A stretch of 64,000 nt of DNA from Galeruca laticollis (lineage: Eukaryota; Arthropoda; Insecta; Coleoptera; Chrysomelidae), in assembly GCA_963921935.1 (NCBI GenBank), contig OY998180.1, positions 41,788,811 to 41,852,810 of the forward strand. Reading direction: 5' to 3'. The notes beneath the pieces are model-generated. The model was not told the DNA's origin. It did no database searches and worked only from the letters and a program-made list of their open reading frames with translations. Shown here in pieces: positions 13,206 through 24,139 of the stretch; the first letter of the stretch is position 1; each line of letters starts with the position of its first letter. The position numbers and the translations under genes are program-made.

Positions 13206-16200
13206 TAGTAAGGGCTTTTTCATAAATAAAAAGTTCCACTAAAAATCTGGGGGTACAGGGTCCGTCAGTAAATGGCGAAAACTGGCGGACGACATCCCTC
13301 GCCCCTTGCCAACCCGCATTGAGGCAGCGTGGTAAGGTACGCCTCACAAGCCCAGCATGACAGACAAGGACAAGTTACGGCCCTCATTCTCCGTAAGCCC
13401 GAAGGGCCCTAGGAGGGGTAGATCCTGGGAACCAGCCACGAGGGCAGAGGGTGCTAAGAATCTGCGGAGTCTAAACCACTACCCATTAACTACATTACAC
13501 CTAGCAACTTATAACTGCCGTACACTCTCTAATCAAGCTAGGATTATGGAACTGGAAACAGAGGCAGCAAAAATAAAGTGAGATATCATGGGCATTAGCG
13601 AAGTAAGACGAAAAAATGAAGAACTCATAGAACTTGAATCAGGGAATCTTCTATACCACCAAGGAACACCAACAGGAAGAACAAGCGGAGTAGGATTCTT
13701 AATTAAGAAAACCTGGAAAAATAGAATCATAAGGATAACAAGCACCTCAAACAGAGTAGCCAGCATAAACACTAAGACTCTCCAAAAGATATACTATCCA
13801 GATTATTCAGGTATACGCCCCAACAATCAGCCATAGTGACGACGAAATAGAAGAATTCTATAATGAAATAACCCAAGCGCTCAGCAACGACAATAGTCAC
13901 TTCAAATACATAATGGGAGACTTTAATGCCAAAGTAGGACACAGGAAAGACCAAGAAAAAGGAATGGGGAAATATGGATTTGGAGAAAGGAATGAAAGAG
14001 GAGAGAGATTAATACAGTTCGCACACTTTCAGAACATGTATGTGGCAAACTTCTTCTTCAAGGAGAACCCTAACAGGAAATGGACGTGGGAAGGCCCCGG
14101 TGCAACTATCAGAAACGAAATAGACTTTATCCTCACCAATAAAATTACCACGGTAAAAGATCTAAGCACGCTCAACAACTTCACTACAGGAAGCGACCAT
14201 CGACTAATTAGAGCTCGACTGGTCTTAGATATAAAACTAGAAAGGTCAAGACTAATCAAAACCAACACAACGAAAAACATAAACAACGAAAGGCTGAAAG
14301 AGAACTCTCACCAATATGAAGCACTACTAGAAGAAAGACTACAAAAAGTGGAATATAACAACCCTGAACTGATAGACACAATTCGAAACTGCGCCGTAGA
14401 AGTGGGAGGTCTGCAACAACGAGGTGAACACAAAAAACTAACTCCGGAAACAAAAGCACTATTACAAAAACGAAGAGAAATGAAAAAAACAACAAACATT
14501 CAAAGAATTGAATACACCGAACTGTGCAAGACGATACAAAAGAAAATCGCAGAAGATATCAGAAATTACAACGAGAAACTGGTACAAACAACAATAGAAA
14601 ACCGTAAAAGCTACAAAAATGCAAAAAGGGCACTAATAATAGGGAAAAGACAGATAGTTGCATTAACTGATGGAAACACAAGAACCACATACAGGAATGA
14701 AATAATAGACCTAGTAGCCAAATTCTATGGAGACCTATACAAGGCCCCTGAAAACTTGGAAGAAATAATAGAACACTCAGAAGATGCCATACCAGAAGTA
14801 TTGGTGGAGGAAGTAGAAATGGCACTGAAAAGCATGAAAACTGGCCAATCAGCGGGAAATGACGGCATCACGACCGAAATACTCAAATATGCAGGAGCTA
14901 AAACATGGAAGTACCTTGCCAAACTATACACGAACTGTCTGATGTCCAGGAGCATACTTAAAGAGTGGAATAGCGCCCTTATAGTGTTGATCCACAAGAA
15001 AGGCAGCAAAGAAGACATTAAGAACTACAGACCAATAAGTCTACTACCAGTGACGTACAAGGTATTCACAAAGATCATTCACAACAGAATACAAAATACA
15101 CTAGACTCGGCCCAACCACGAGAACAGGCTGGATTCCGCAAAGGCTTCGGTACAATAGATCGCATCCATACCCTCAAAGAGGTTATCAGTCGAACCAAAG
15201 AATACGACCAACCACTAGCACTAGCCTTCATCGACTTTGAGAAAGCATTCGACTCTATATATCCCAGAGCAGTAATAAATGCCCTAACAGAACAAGGGGT
15301 CGACAAGCCATATATTGAGACCCATGCAAATATATATATAGGGAAGCCAAAGCGACAGTTAGGATATATGAGGGCACACCAGAATTCCCCACCAGCAGAG
15401 GAGTTAGACAAGGAGACGCAATATCACCAAAGTTATTCACAGCAACACTAGAGAGCATCTTCAGAAAACTGGGCTGGAACAACACAGGTCTGAATATAGA
15501 TGGAGAATACTTGAACCATCTAAGATGCGCTGATGACATCATCCTGATAGCGAGTAACCCTGGCGAAATGCAACAACAAATAAATGAACTGAATGCAGCA
15601 AGCAACGAAGTAGGCCTTAAAATAAATCTGAGTAAGACCAAGATAATGTATAACGAACTGATAAACGCACAAGAAATAACAATTAATGACACTGCCCTGG
15701 AAATAGTAGAGGAATACATATACCCGGGTCAACTAATACACATATCAGGTCTCTACTTCCAGAAATAAACAGAAGAATCAAATTAGCATGGAGAACATTT
15801 GGACAGAACTCTATCATCTTCAAGTCTAGAATGTCACTCCGTTTGAAAAAGATAGCGTTTGATCAGTGCGTACCACCAGTATTAACATACGGCTGTGAAA
15901 CCTGGACCCTGAAAACTGATATCATTAGAAAACTCCAGGTAACGCAGAGGTCTATGGAACGATGCATGCTTGGAATAACAAGGAGAGATATAAAAAGGCT
16001 TGATTGGATCAGACAAAAGACCCAAGTGATAGATGTCATAAATAGAATCAGATCCCTAAAGTGGCAATGGGCGGGGCATCTCGCTAGAAGGACAGACGAT
16101 AGATGGACCACAAAGATAACGCAATGGTATCCCCGAGGCGTGAAAAGACCAAGAAGACGCCCCAACTTAAGATGGGACTACGACATAAAAAAACTCGCAG

Positions 16201-16331
16201 GATCAACTTGGGGCCGCATAGCTAGCAATAGACAACAATAGGCCCACATGGAAATGGAATATATAAATATGTAAAGGGAGGCTACACCATAACAAAATGG
16301 TTGAATAAGCTGCGTATGATGATGATGATGA

Positions 16332-16334
<3 letters not shown>
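13206..16334 (+). mobile_element. RTE-type LINE with tandem-repeat tail
   Basis: A 5' leader, an endonuclease, a reverse transcriptase and a C-terminal region occur in one orientation, ending in a short untranslated region and an (ATG)n tail. Tails made of short repeats are typical of RTE-clade elements. The copy is nearly full length but has at least one nonsense codon and several frameshifts. Confidence 0.8.
13357..16241 (+). pseudogene. RTE-type endonuclease-reverse transcriptase, broken
   Basis: From MTDKDKLRPSF the frame passes LATYNCRTLS and reaches TGA at 13579-13581, where the family has Trp before DIMGISEVRR. A frameshift near 13815 leads to MGDFNAKVG (13913 on), GERNERGERL, KWTWEGPG, IDFIL and SDHRLIRARL, completing the endonuclease. 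The RT follows: SAGNDGITTEI, NYRPISLLP, REQAGFRKGFGTIDRIH and AFIDFEKAFDSI. A slip in a TA run near 15330 shifts the frame. After it come RQGDAISPKLF, CADDIILIA (Cys replaces the usual Phe before Ala-Asp-Asp) and, from 15831, the C-terminal YGCETWTL...KWQWAGHLAR region with a stop at 16239-16241. Confidence 0.85.

Positions 16335-16361
<27 letters not shown>
16315..16361. repeat. (ATG)n tail followed by (TA)n
   Basis: About seven ATG/GAT units form the 3' tail of the RTE element and run straight into a TA tract. Confidence 0.9.
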
Positions 16362-16362
<1 letters not shown>

Positions 16363-16941
16363 CGCATCTGGTGGATGAAACCAAGCCCGCTGTATTTTGC
16401 TGACCAGTCGAAGCCCGGGTCGAGGGGGTGACTTACGGAAGTATATAAGAGATACTTTTGGAAAATATATACAACCGCCATTACGAGATATTCGAAAGAT
16501 TATACAAAGCCCAATTGTATAAAAATGTATGCTCTGACGTTCTAAGCAAGCCACTACAGTGTTGACGAAGAATTATTTTATATAATAGTTTCTGAAAGTT
16601 AAATCAAACAAAAGTTGTACACAGAGAAATTTGTAATAAATATGTGCCGTTTTGAAGATAACTGGAGAAAAAAATCGATATGAGCAATTTCCCTTTTTCA
16701 ACAGGGAGACAACCATAGTCCTGAAATATACACAAGTGCAGCTCTGAAAAACACTAATAATAAAAAAACTATTTGAGGTTATGGTTTATATTTATGATAA
16801 AATAGTAATAAAATATAAGGTACAAAACTATATAAAAATATTCTTAATAGAAAATTTATTCAAAACTGAGATATGGAAAAATAAAATTAAAAAAATTGAT
16901 ATCAAAAACATGTAAAAACTCAAAAGTTTTCCTGATTAACC
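16362..16941. other. Intergenic, nothing recognised
   Basis: No coding signal. The first 100 bp are GC-richer and contain a TATA-like tatataagag near 16445, which might be a remnant LTR promoter, but no partner repeat is present in the window. Confidence 0.3.
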
Positions 16942-19900
16942 TTATTTCTTTTCTCGGTAACAATTATATACAAATATTTTAACTCGTACACAGTTTTTCC
17001 CTTTGAATATTTCTTTCTTGTTAGCAAGAAACTCCGTACATTCGTGTTTTTTAGGTGCAACTTTTCTTCTGATATGGTCCTTGAAATGCTGTATCACCAT
17101 TTTTTTCTGTTTCGGACCATCGCACCCGTCCACTTGTTTTAGTTTTTTTCACTGAAAAAGTGAAATGTAGTTAAGAAGTAATCATGAATTGAAGGGCCTA
17201 GTGCAAAAAGGGTATAACTGCAAAATTTTGATTTTTGGTATTATTACAGATTTGTATACCTACGACCAAGTTCTGTCCGTGCATAAACGATAGAAGTGTA
17301 TAAACTGAGCGCGACTGCCATCTATGGGCCAGTAGATATATTCACTCACAGAGTTTGTGAAATTGTTTCCTGCAAAAACGGTTTAAGTACACTTATACCG
17401 TTTCTGCACTAACTTTAAATGCGATATTGTTGGGTTATCACGATTCCTATTCTGTACATGTCACATGAGATAGTCTTGTTTATTGCATTATTTTCGTAAA
17501 AAATAGTATTCAGTCCAGTTATCCCATCAGTTCAGTAGATTTGTGCCACAGTTTATTCGTTGTGCTAATTATTCAGTGAAGTATGGATGAAATTGATGGT
17601 AGGTTTGTTTTAAATATGATAAAATTCAGGATTTTAGGTTATGTTATTTTTCCAGAGTATGATGTAGAATCAGACCCTTATCAAACTGATGAGGATGCTG
17701 AGTATAATCCAGAAGAAGTAGGTGAAAGTTCCACATCTGGACATACAAAACCGGCCAAAACAAGAAAAAAGCTGAGACACGAAGACAACTGGAACATAAA
17801 TCAACGTAAAAAATTGCGAACTGCAGGAAAAGAATACATTGGTCATAAAAATGTTATGCATGAGAGAAAAAGACTGAGACAATATGATCATGTATGTAGG
17901 TATAAATGTGATACTACCATTTTTGAAAGTTATGACTTGCAATGAGCCTATCTAGCTTCTTGCATAAACAAGGATGATGTCAAGAGACAAAAAGCAACAA
18001 ATGGGAAAAAAAGATCTTTCAGTACAAGAATAATGATTATGAATGAACGGGTTTGCAAAAATTTCTTCATTAAGACTTTCGACATCACCAATAGACGATT
18101 CACAACAGTTTGTGAAAAATCTGGACGCTTAGGTATTTGCAAACCTGACCTCAGAGGGAAAGCCCCTAGTGTGAACAAAATTAATGAGCACACTCGAAAT
18201 GATGTGATCCAGCATATCAAGAGCTTTCCAAGATACAAAAGTCATTACTCCAGAAAGGACAATGCCAATACAAAATACTTATCAACGGATTTGAATATTA
18301 CCAAAATGTATTCACTGTATAAGGAATCATGCACTCAGGATAACAACATATCTGTAGTTAAACTCTCCTACTATCGACATATTTTCAATACACAATTCAA
18401 TCTGAGATTCCATAAGCCACACACTGATACCTGCTCAAAATGTGATAGTCTTCAAAATTTAATCAAACATTCCAACGATGAAAGGATAGTGAATTCGAGC
18501 AAAGTTTCTCTGGAAGTTCATCAGCGAAAAGCCCAAAAAGGCGTTTATTGCAAAAATGCTGACATTGAAACCTACAAGTCTTCAACAGATACTCTGGTAA
18601 TATGTTTCGACTTACAACAGACCTTACCCACCCCTCTGCTACAGACATTAAAAGTATTTTTTTTATCTCACGCAACTTTGGACCTACAATTTCTGCATTC
18701 ACAATTTGATAACGGGGAAAACTGACATGTATATTTGGGATGAGACAGTATCTGAAAGGGGTTCCCAACAGATAGGGTCTTGCCTGTTACAGTTTATCAA
18801 ATCGCAACCCCCGAACATAAAGAAAATCATCGCATATAGTTATTCATGTGGGGGTCAGAATAAAAATAGATATTCATATAAACTATTTATGTTTTTGGTG
18901 AAAACATGTCACATACAGGAAATTTATCATACATTTATCATACCTATATGGAATGCGATCGAGATTTCGCCGTAATAGAAAAAAACAAAAGTAAAAATCC
19001 ACAAGTTTTTATTCCAGACGATTGGATAAATGTTATTAAGACAAAGACAAAGAATTTTACAGTTCACAAAATGACACAAAAAGACTTCTACTCGTTCAAA
19101 GATTTAGATAAACGTATTATTAATACAAAGAAAGATACTAACAAAATTCCAATTAAGTTCCAACAAATCTGCCATTTTAAGTACGACGCCAATGCAACAA
19201 CTTTTTCTCTTGGTTTTAAGCTAGCTCTTGATGATTCGTTTCCATTTTCGATTGGTGTCTGCTCCTCAGGAAAATCTGGAAGACCTAACTTTTCGTTTGA
19301 TGAAGTTTTTCAGCAGATGCATTCAATTCCACTGAAAATTACAACTGAAAAGTGGAAAAACTTACAGGCTCTTCTGGACTATATACCTCCTGTCCATCAT
19401 GATTTTTACGTCAATATTACACACGGGCCAAAAAAAACAAGGCGGGGAAGAAGAAAAGCAAAGAAAATAATAACGAAGCAAGCGTGAATACTATTGAAGA
19501 TGATCTCGACCAGGAGGATGAAGACTATGAGGTCAATGGTGACTTGGAGTCGGACTATGATGTGTGATACAATAATGTTTTCTGAAAATGCGATTTTCTT
19601 TTCTGTTCACGATTTAAAAAAAAGTTTCCATGAAAATTGCTTATTTTTGTAAGACGTCGTGGAGCTTATCATAGTGCTAAAACGGTATAAGTACATCAAA
19701 CTCCAGGAACTATAGAAATATCAAACTTTACATTCATATACAGAGAAATAATCATCCTATTCTGGCTCATTACAGTTTTTCTATCATTGTACTATTTCTG
19801 CTGAATTATGTATCAACAATCAAATTAAGACCTTCATTACACAGAAAACATTATTTGGCAACTTATACCCTTTTCGCACTAGACCCTTCAATTATTAAAT

Positions 19901-20600
19901 ACTGGTACATACAATTTCCTTTAGTAACTGGACAGTCTTCTTCGTCAGTACTATAATCAATATTTTCTTTTGAGCGTAATTTCTGCCTACTTTTTTTTGT
20001 TTTTTTTCTGAATAAGTAATAATGTTGTATCATTTTTGAGAATAGTAGGGGAACCGGTCTAAATCCCTTCCCACCAGCAACTACCCTTTTGAATCTTTTG
20101 CTAAGCAGCTGCTTCACTTTAGTAAGGGAATCCATAAAGGACTCCTGATTGACAGTGTTCGTATTTGCATGATAATGTTTTATCTCACTCATCAAAAACT
20201 CTAAAATAGAATCGAATTGTACTTTATAACACAAAACTTGTCCGCCATAATGGAGCAGCCATGTTGAATTCTAAAATATTATCTCCGACTCCGTACTAAT
20301 TTTGAATAAAATCGGGCCATAAATCACACGGCTCTTCCGTCATATTGTTATTTTTTTTCTTGTATTCATGTCATTTTGCATTTTACAACTCCTTAATTTT
20401 CATTATAATGTTCCAATGATTTCATCAAAAAAGTTATACTTACAGAAGTTACTATAAAATAATGAATAACTTACCTGCAGCAGGAACCTTATCAAACACC
20501 ATCTGTAACATTTTTGCTCCTCTGATGTACATTATTTTTATAATCACAATTCAATTATAAAAACTCACCTGATAGCATCACGCTGTGTACTACGAAGCCC
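16942..20600 (-). CDS. Candidate four-exon host-type gene, 3' part; last exon frameshifted
   Basis: Four minus-strand segments join through canonical sites with matching phases. Exon a runs from about 20600 to 20569 (RSTQRDAI, donor GTGAGT). Exon b is 20521-20475 (RGAKMLQMVFDKVPAA, acceptor CAG, donor GTAAGT). Exon c is 20200-19913 (acceptor TTTTAG, donor GTATGT). Exon d is 17151-16942 (acceptor TTTTTCAG). Exon d starts in frame with SGRVRWSETEK. An A7 run at 17100-17106 then shifts the frame away from VIQHFKDHIRRKVAPKK, the continuation that looks family-like. The wording of exons a, b and d recalls an uncharacterised repeated insect gene family ending in a W...EEK/HF..HI module; that is memory only. 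Function is unknown. Intron c-d is 2.76 kb because it contains a DNA transposon. Confidence 0.5.
17385..17411. promoter_or_regulatory. Left subterminal repeat of the DNA transposon
   Basis: ACTTATACCGTTTCTGCACTA here is mirrored by TAGTGCTAAAACGGTATAAGT at 19672-19692. Both resemble the terminal repeat in the opposite orientation, so each end of the element has a facing pair of similar sites, probably transposase binding sites. Confidence 0.6.
17583..19567 (+). pseudogene. Transposase of the intronic DNA transposon, broken
   Basis: The ATG at 17583 is followed by a probable 57-nt intron (17599-17655, GTAGGT...TTTCCAG) that joins MDEID to EYDVESDPY. Exon 2 is basic, then continues through a TGA at 17943-17945 (probably a former CGA Arg). 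It has NFLxxSFPRYKSHY-type wording at about 18215-18250, FHKPHTDTCSKC (about 18405-18440) and VICFDLQQTLPTP (about 18598-18635). A T8 run at 18657-18664 shifts the frame into LWTYNFCIHN, MYIWDETVSERGSQQIGSCLL and YSCGGQNKNR. A second shift near 18910-18950 leads to MECDRDFAVIEK. An acidic C-terminus ends at 19567 after one more shift. The D, E and CGGQN blocks suggest a DDE-type catalytic fold; the family name is uncertain. Confidence 0.65.
19672..19694. promoter_or_regulatory. Right subterminal repeat of the DNA transposon
   Basis: It is the inverted counterpart of 17385-17411. It lies about 195 bp inside the right end, compared with about 195 bp on the left. Confidence 0.6.
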
Positions 20601-22094
20601 GCCCGTCTTTTGCTTTTTTTTAGTGATTTAAAATATTAAGCTTGCTTGTTCCTTTCTGCAATGCTGCCAAATGTACAGGCTTCGGATAATACGCGGAACT
20701 GTCTGGGACTCCTGTAATCCGTATAATATTTACAAACCGTATATATTTATACACAGAACAACTCATGCGCCCTCTACAGGAAATAAAGTGAACTAAACGC
20801 GTATATTTTGAGATATTAACCACCATTACGAAGCCCGCACTATATTAGCCGTACAAGGCTGCCGACTCATTATCAAGCTAATGGGAACGATATACAAGAA
20901 GAGTTTTAGGAAGCCTGAGTCCGAGCTTCGCAAAATCCATCGGGCGTGGTTGAATCAGTCGTGTGTACCGTTTAGGGCTTTGTGATGGGGGTTAATACGT
21001 CTATGTATATATGTATATATGTATATATGTATATATGTATATATGTATATATGTATATATGTATATATGTATATATGTATATATGTATATATGTATATAT
21101 GTATATATGTATATATGTATATATGTCTATATGTATATATGTCTATATGTATATATGTATTATTGTGTTTAAGGAATCGTACAAATAATTATTTATATAT
21201 CAATTTACCTTAGTAGACGAATACGGAACCATTTGGAATAAGTCTGCAATAGGCTGAAATAAAAACAAACAAAATTTAGTATCAAAATAAAATATAATAT
21301 AATAAGTTTTTGATATACCCTGTATATTCTATAATTAAAGTAGGAAGTAAGAAAAAAGAACAGGAACGCAAACTTTGGAATATAAAACTTTTAAAATACC
21401 AACTGTCAAAGTAATGTTTACAAATCTACATATAAGACTAAATTGACAAGCAGGATTTGAAAAATAATACCATAAGATGAGAATCACATGCAAATTAAAG
21501 TAATTAATTGAATTAACATAAATGGAGTAATAATATTTTGAGATATACAAAAACTAATTTAGTAACTAACTTGTAAAACATTTGTGATAGGTAGAGATAT
21601 TTGGAACAAAAATCTAAGAGGGTTGTTTGTTAGAAACAATTGAAAGGGAAAAAAATCAATAAATGGTAGATGGTCTCATGAGAAACAGGGAGACATGTTA
21701 CTCCTGTGATAACTTAACAATAGAAAAATAAATAAATAATATTGAAATCAATGATTAAAGTTGTAAACAACGATAAGCAGTAACAAATAATGTAACAACA
21801 GTGAATAATAATAATTACCAAATTTTATCCAACATTAAGTGACTTCGTACAATCCTAAATTTCTTCACCAACATCCCATTTATTCGAGAAGGACTAGACA
21901 TTGTGATTTCTTGCTAGAAGTCCGAATTACACTACAATATCTGAGGATCGTCAAGCAGTGGTAATAAACTTCCGAATGTTTCAAAACTAATTCGTAATCT
22001 AAAACGTGACAAGGTACTTATAAACATTTTTATTTAGTCAAAGAAAAATAGGTATCGAAACAATGTATACATCAACTATTAGTTAATTATATAA
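20601..22094. other. Intergenic; one short unassigned coding-like stretch
   Basis: Apart from the microsatellite at 21000-21165, nothing is recognised. A plus-strand frame at about 20889-20983 reads SFRKPESELRKIHRAWLNQS and stops; it looks codon-like but has no start, partner exon or known family. Confidence 0.3.
21000..21165. repeat. (GTATATAT)n microsatellite
   Basis: About 20 copies of an 8-bp unit with two single-base variants near the right end. The same unit recurs at 30006-30215. Confidence 0.95.
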
Positions 22095-22329
22095 GGCATA
22101 CTCACTGCAAATTTCAATTTCATCAACATTGATAAGATATTACATTTTCGTCTTCGTTTTAATAAGACCATAGTGTGACTAAACCATCAATAAAAACTGA
22201 TCCATACTATTTTCTATAAGTATAGCTTATTAACAAACTGTATGAATGAAGTATGCGTGAAATTAGTTAAGAATTTGAATTTATAATTGAATTGAGTATT
22301 ATTTAAACCATAAAATAAAATAGTTGTTC
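22095..22329 (+). repeat. 235-bp direct repeat, left copy
   Basis: It aligns without gaps to 29418-29652 with about eight substitutions (roughly 97% identical by eye). The two copies bracket 7.09 kb of mosaic repeat sequence. The ends are not TG...CA, so they are not typical LTRs. Confidence 0.9.
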
Positions 22330-22378
22330 AGTAGAGCATGAGAGACTTTAGCGTGGGAACTTTTTTCCGAGCGTGGGT

Positions 22379-22405
22379 GGTAACCTAACATAGCAAACCC
22401 CACGA
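22379..22405. repeat. Short inverted repeat near the left edge of the mosaic
   Basis: taacctaacatagcaaac here is mirrored at 29243-29268 near the right edge of the mosaic, and occurs again in direct orientation at 25409-25432. This could be a subterminal repeat of the whole unit. Confidence 0.5.
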
Positions 22406-22423
22406 GGATGAGTCAAGGATGAG

Positions 22424-22604
22424 TCAAGGTCACGAAAACATTAGCAAACCCCATGAGGATGAGTCATCTTTGGGGGTTTGGCCCGGGCCAATTGCCAAAA
22501 CTTTCGGGGGTGGCACGTGCCAATTGCCAAAATTTCGTGACCTTGACCTACTTTTCGTGACCTTGACCTAGTTTGGGGACTTCCGGGTTAAAGGTCAATG
22601 ACCT
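22424..22604. promoter_or_regulatory. Cluster of nuclear-receptor-type sites, including a perfect IR-1
   Basis: TCAAGGTCA at 22424-22432 and its complement TGACCTTGA at 22538-22546 and 22558-22566 match the FTZ-F1/ERR-type monomer site. AGGTCAATGACCT at 22592-22604 is a perfect inverted repeat of AGGTCA with a 1-bp spacer, the consensus binding site of the ecdysone receptor heterodimer. A CACGTG E-box lies at about 22514. The motif matches are direct; hormone response is inference, and no promoter or gene is identified beside it. Confidence 0.45.
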
Positions 22605-22629
22605 AACATGACCACGCCCTATGACGTAA

Positions 22630-22795
22630 CAGATTATACAGGGGTGTAGTCGTAAAATATTATACAGGGTGTAGTCGTAAAATATTATACAGGGTGTAGT
22701 CGTAAAATATTATACAGGGTGTAGTCGTAAAATATTATACAGGGTGTAGTCGTAAAATATTATATAGGGAGTACTCGTAAAAATATTAGGGGGGG
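22630..22795. repeat. 25-bp minisatellite, six units
   Basis: GTAGTCGTAAAATATTATAC starts at 22646, 22671, 22696, 22721 and 22746, with a diverged unit at 22771. Single units also occur inside the 375-bp repeats at 24270, 24650 and 25020. Confidence 0.95.
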
Positions 22796-22849
22796 GGTGT
22801 AAAGGTATACAGGGTTGTAAAAGATTAGGGGGTGTAAAATGTGTCATCC

Positions 22850-23145
22850 GTCAAATGTCTCATCTGTCATACGTGACGTACGTGCCGTATGGCCATCCGT
22901 CAAATGTCTCACCTGTCATACGTGACGTGTGTAACGTATGTGTGTGTTCCGTCATATGTGACGTATGTCGTATGTGCATTCCGTCGTATGTGCCATCTAT
23001 CGTCGTCGTCGTTATTCTACACTATCCAACAGGTGTCGGTATTACAGTTACCTTGTCCTGCCATCTATCGTCGTCGTCGTCAAACTACATTATCCAACAG
23101 GTGTCGGTAATACAGTTACCTTGCCATCTATCGTCGTCATTGCCA
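22850..23145. repeat. Short degenerate repeats rich in TGACGTA and TCGTCGTC
   Basis: Variants of gtcatacgtgacgta recur several times at 22865-22985. They are followed by three copies of a block ending ccatctatcgtcgtc (22988, 23060 and 23124 approx.). The open frames here are repeat by-products. Confidence 0.7.
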
Positions 23146-23289
23146 TAACGGCACTAACAAATATCTATTTGTTATTCACCAGAGTGCCAACACGGCCGTG
23201 GGTAGCTGGGGTAGCCAAGCTACTTTTTCCGTATACTGCGCATGTTTTCCGATACATATAGGCCTAAAAAGACACATTTTCGATGTTCT

Positions 23290-23585
23290 GCGCACGTACT
23301 AAAGGCATTTCCCCATATCTCTGTTATTATTTGTTGGATTGGAGTCTGATAAACGGCAATATGATTTTTAGAATATTATCGTATACAGGATGTACAAAAA
23401 AGATGCCATTAGGGCACTAACGTATATCTTTGCTATTATTGGTCGGATTGAAGTCAAATAAACGTTATTATATTTGTTAGTTTATTATCGTATACAGGAT
23501 GTGCAAAAGAGATGCCATTAGGGTACTAGCACATATCTCTGCTATTATTGGTCAGATTGAAGTCGATAAAACGAGCGCTGGAAGA
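23290..23585. repeat. 109-bp tandem repeat, about 2.5 units
   Basis: gatgccattaggg starts at 23402 and 23511, each unit ending in a tatacaggatgt motif; a partial unit precedes them. Related pieces recur at 27265-27440. Confidence 0.85.
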
Positions 23586-23675
23586 TGGACTTATACCAAT
23601 ACCAGAACCAATTTCGTGACAACATAATGATTGTAAAGTTATGCGACTTAGAGGACTGCGATAGAAATTCTTAAC

Positions 23676-24081
23676 TTGTTAAAAAAAATATGTAGTTCTT
23701 TTAATAGTTATATACAAGGAAAGTTGGGCGAATTGGTTTCTGTAAAACACGGTGTTAAGGCTAAGCTGTCTTTCCTCTTACTAACTAACAACAAAGTAGA
23801 ATTGACGGCCGTTAAACTCGATAGGTTACTTAAAGAAATACAAAATTTTCCGACAAACAACTTTTTTTTAACTTTTGCATCCAAGAAGAGTACAAGGAAA
23901 GGTGCGACGTTATTGTAAACAACGATAAAACAGTTGGCAAAGATTTCCTCACTTGACTCACATCTAATGCAAGATTGAAAATATACAAAAAAAAATTATT
24001 TGTCAAATAACCAGTCCTGGATTTAACAAAAGCATTGGAAACCAAATTATAGATATCGTCAACAGCATTACCAGTTAACAA
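23676..24081 (-). pseudogene. Unassigned ORF fragment, inverted copy of 27480-27954
   Basis: The minus-strand frame reads AVDDIYNLVSNAF, RTGYLTNNFF and LALDVSQVRKS. It aligns with 27525-27700 (VINDIYNMASNVL, KTDYLTNKF) at the DNA level, with one frame difference. A neighbouring block (VELTAVKLDRLLKEI, plus strand) is related to VELANVKLDRLLKEM on the minus strand at about 27910-27850. Similarity to known proteins is not recognised. Confidence 0.5.
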
Positions 24082-24139
24082 TATACGGTGGAGTGAAAAA
24101 GATAGAAGAAAGAATATTATTGAATTTTAAACAGCATAC

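Larger units (their letters stand above)
17191..19889 (+). mobile_element. DNA transposon (Sola-like?) with terminal inverted repeats, intronic
   Basis: The ends are inverted repeats: GAAGGGCCTAGTGCAAAAAG at 17191-17210 mirrors 19889-19870 with two mismatches, and similarity continues into ggtataa. Both ends are flanked by AATT (17187-17190 and 19890-19893), a 4-bp target duplication. It encodes one broken transposase in the direction opposite to the gene whose intron it sits in. Assignment to the Sola group rests on the 4-bp duplication and on recall of the protein wording, and should be treated as tentative. Confidence 0.75.

Noticed and set aside
14029..15719. Several minus-strand frames over the RTE element
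   Set aside because: Antisense shadows of the plus-strand endonuclease and reverse transcriptase.
21000..21165. Open frames of Met/Tyr/Ile/Cys/Val repeats
   Set aside because: Pure translation of an 8-bp microsatellite; the same holds for 30006-30215 and the frames over (TA)n tracts at 8.7, 13.0 and 44.2 kb.
22630..22795. Regularly spaced 25-bp repeat, CRISPR-like at first sight
   Set aside because: Units are directly adjacent with no unique spacers, and the context is eukaryotic; it is a minisatellite.
22855..23261. Several overlapping 70-98-codon plus-strand frames
   Set aside because: They lie in three frames over short TGACGTA/TCGTCGTC repeats; composition explains them.
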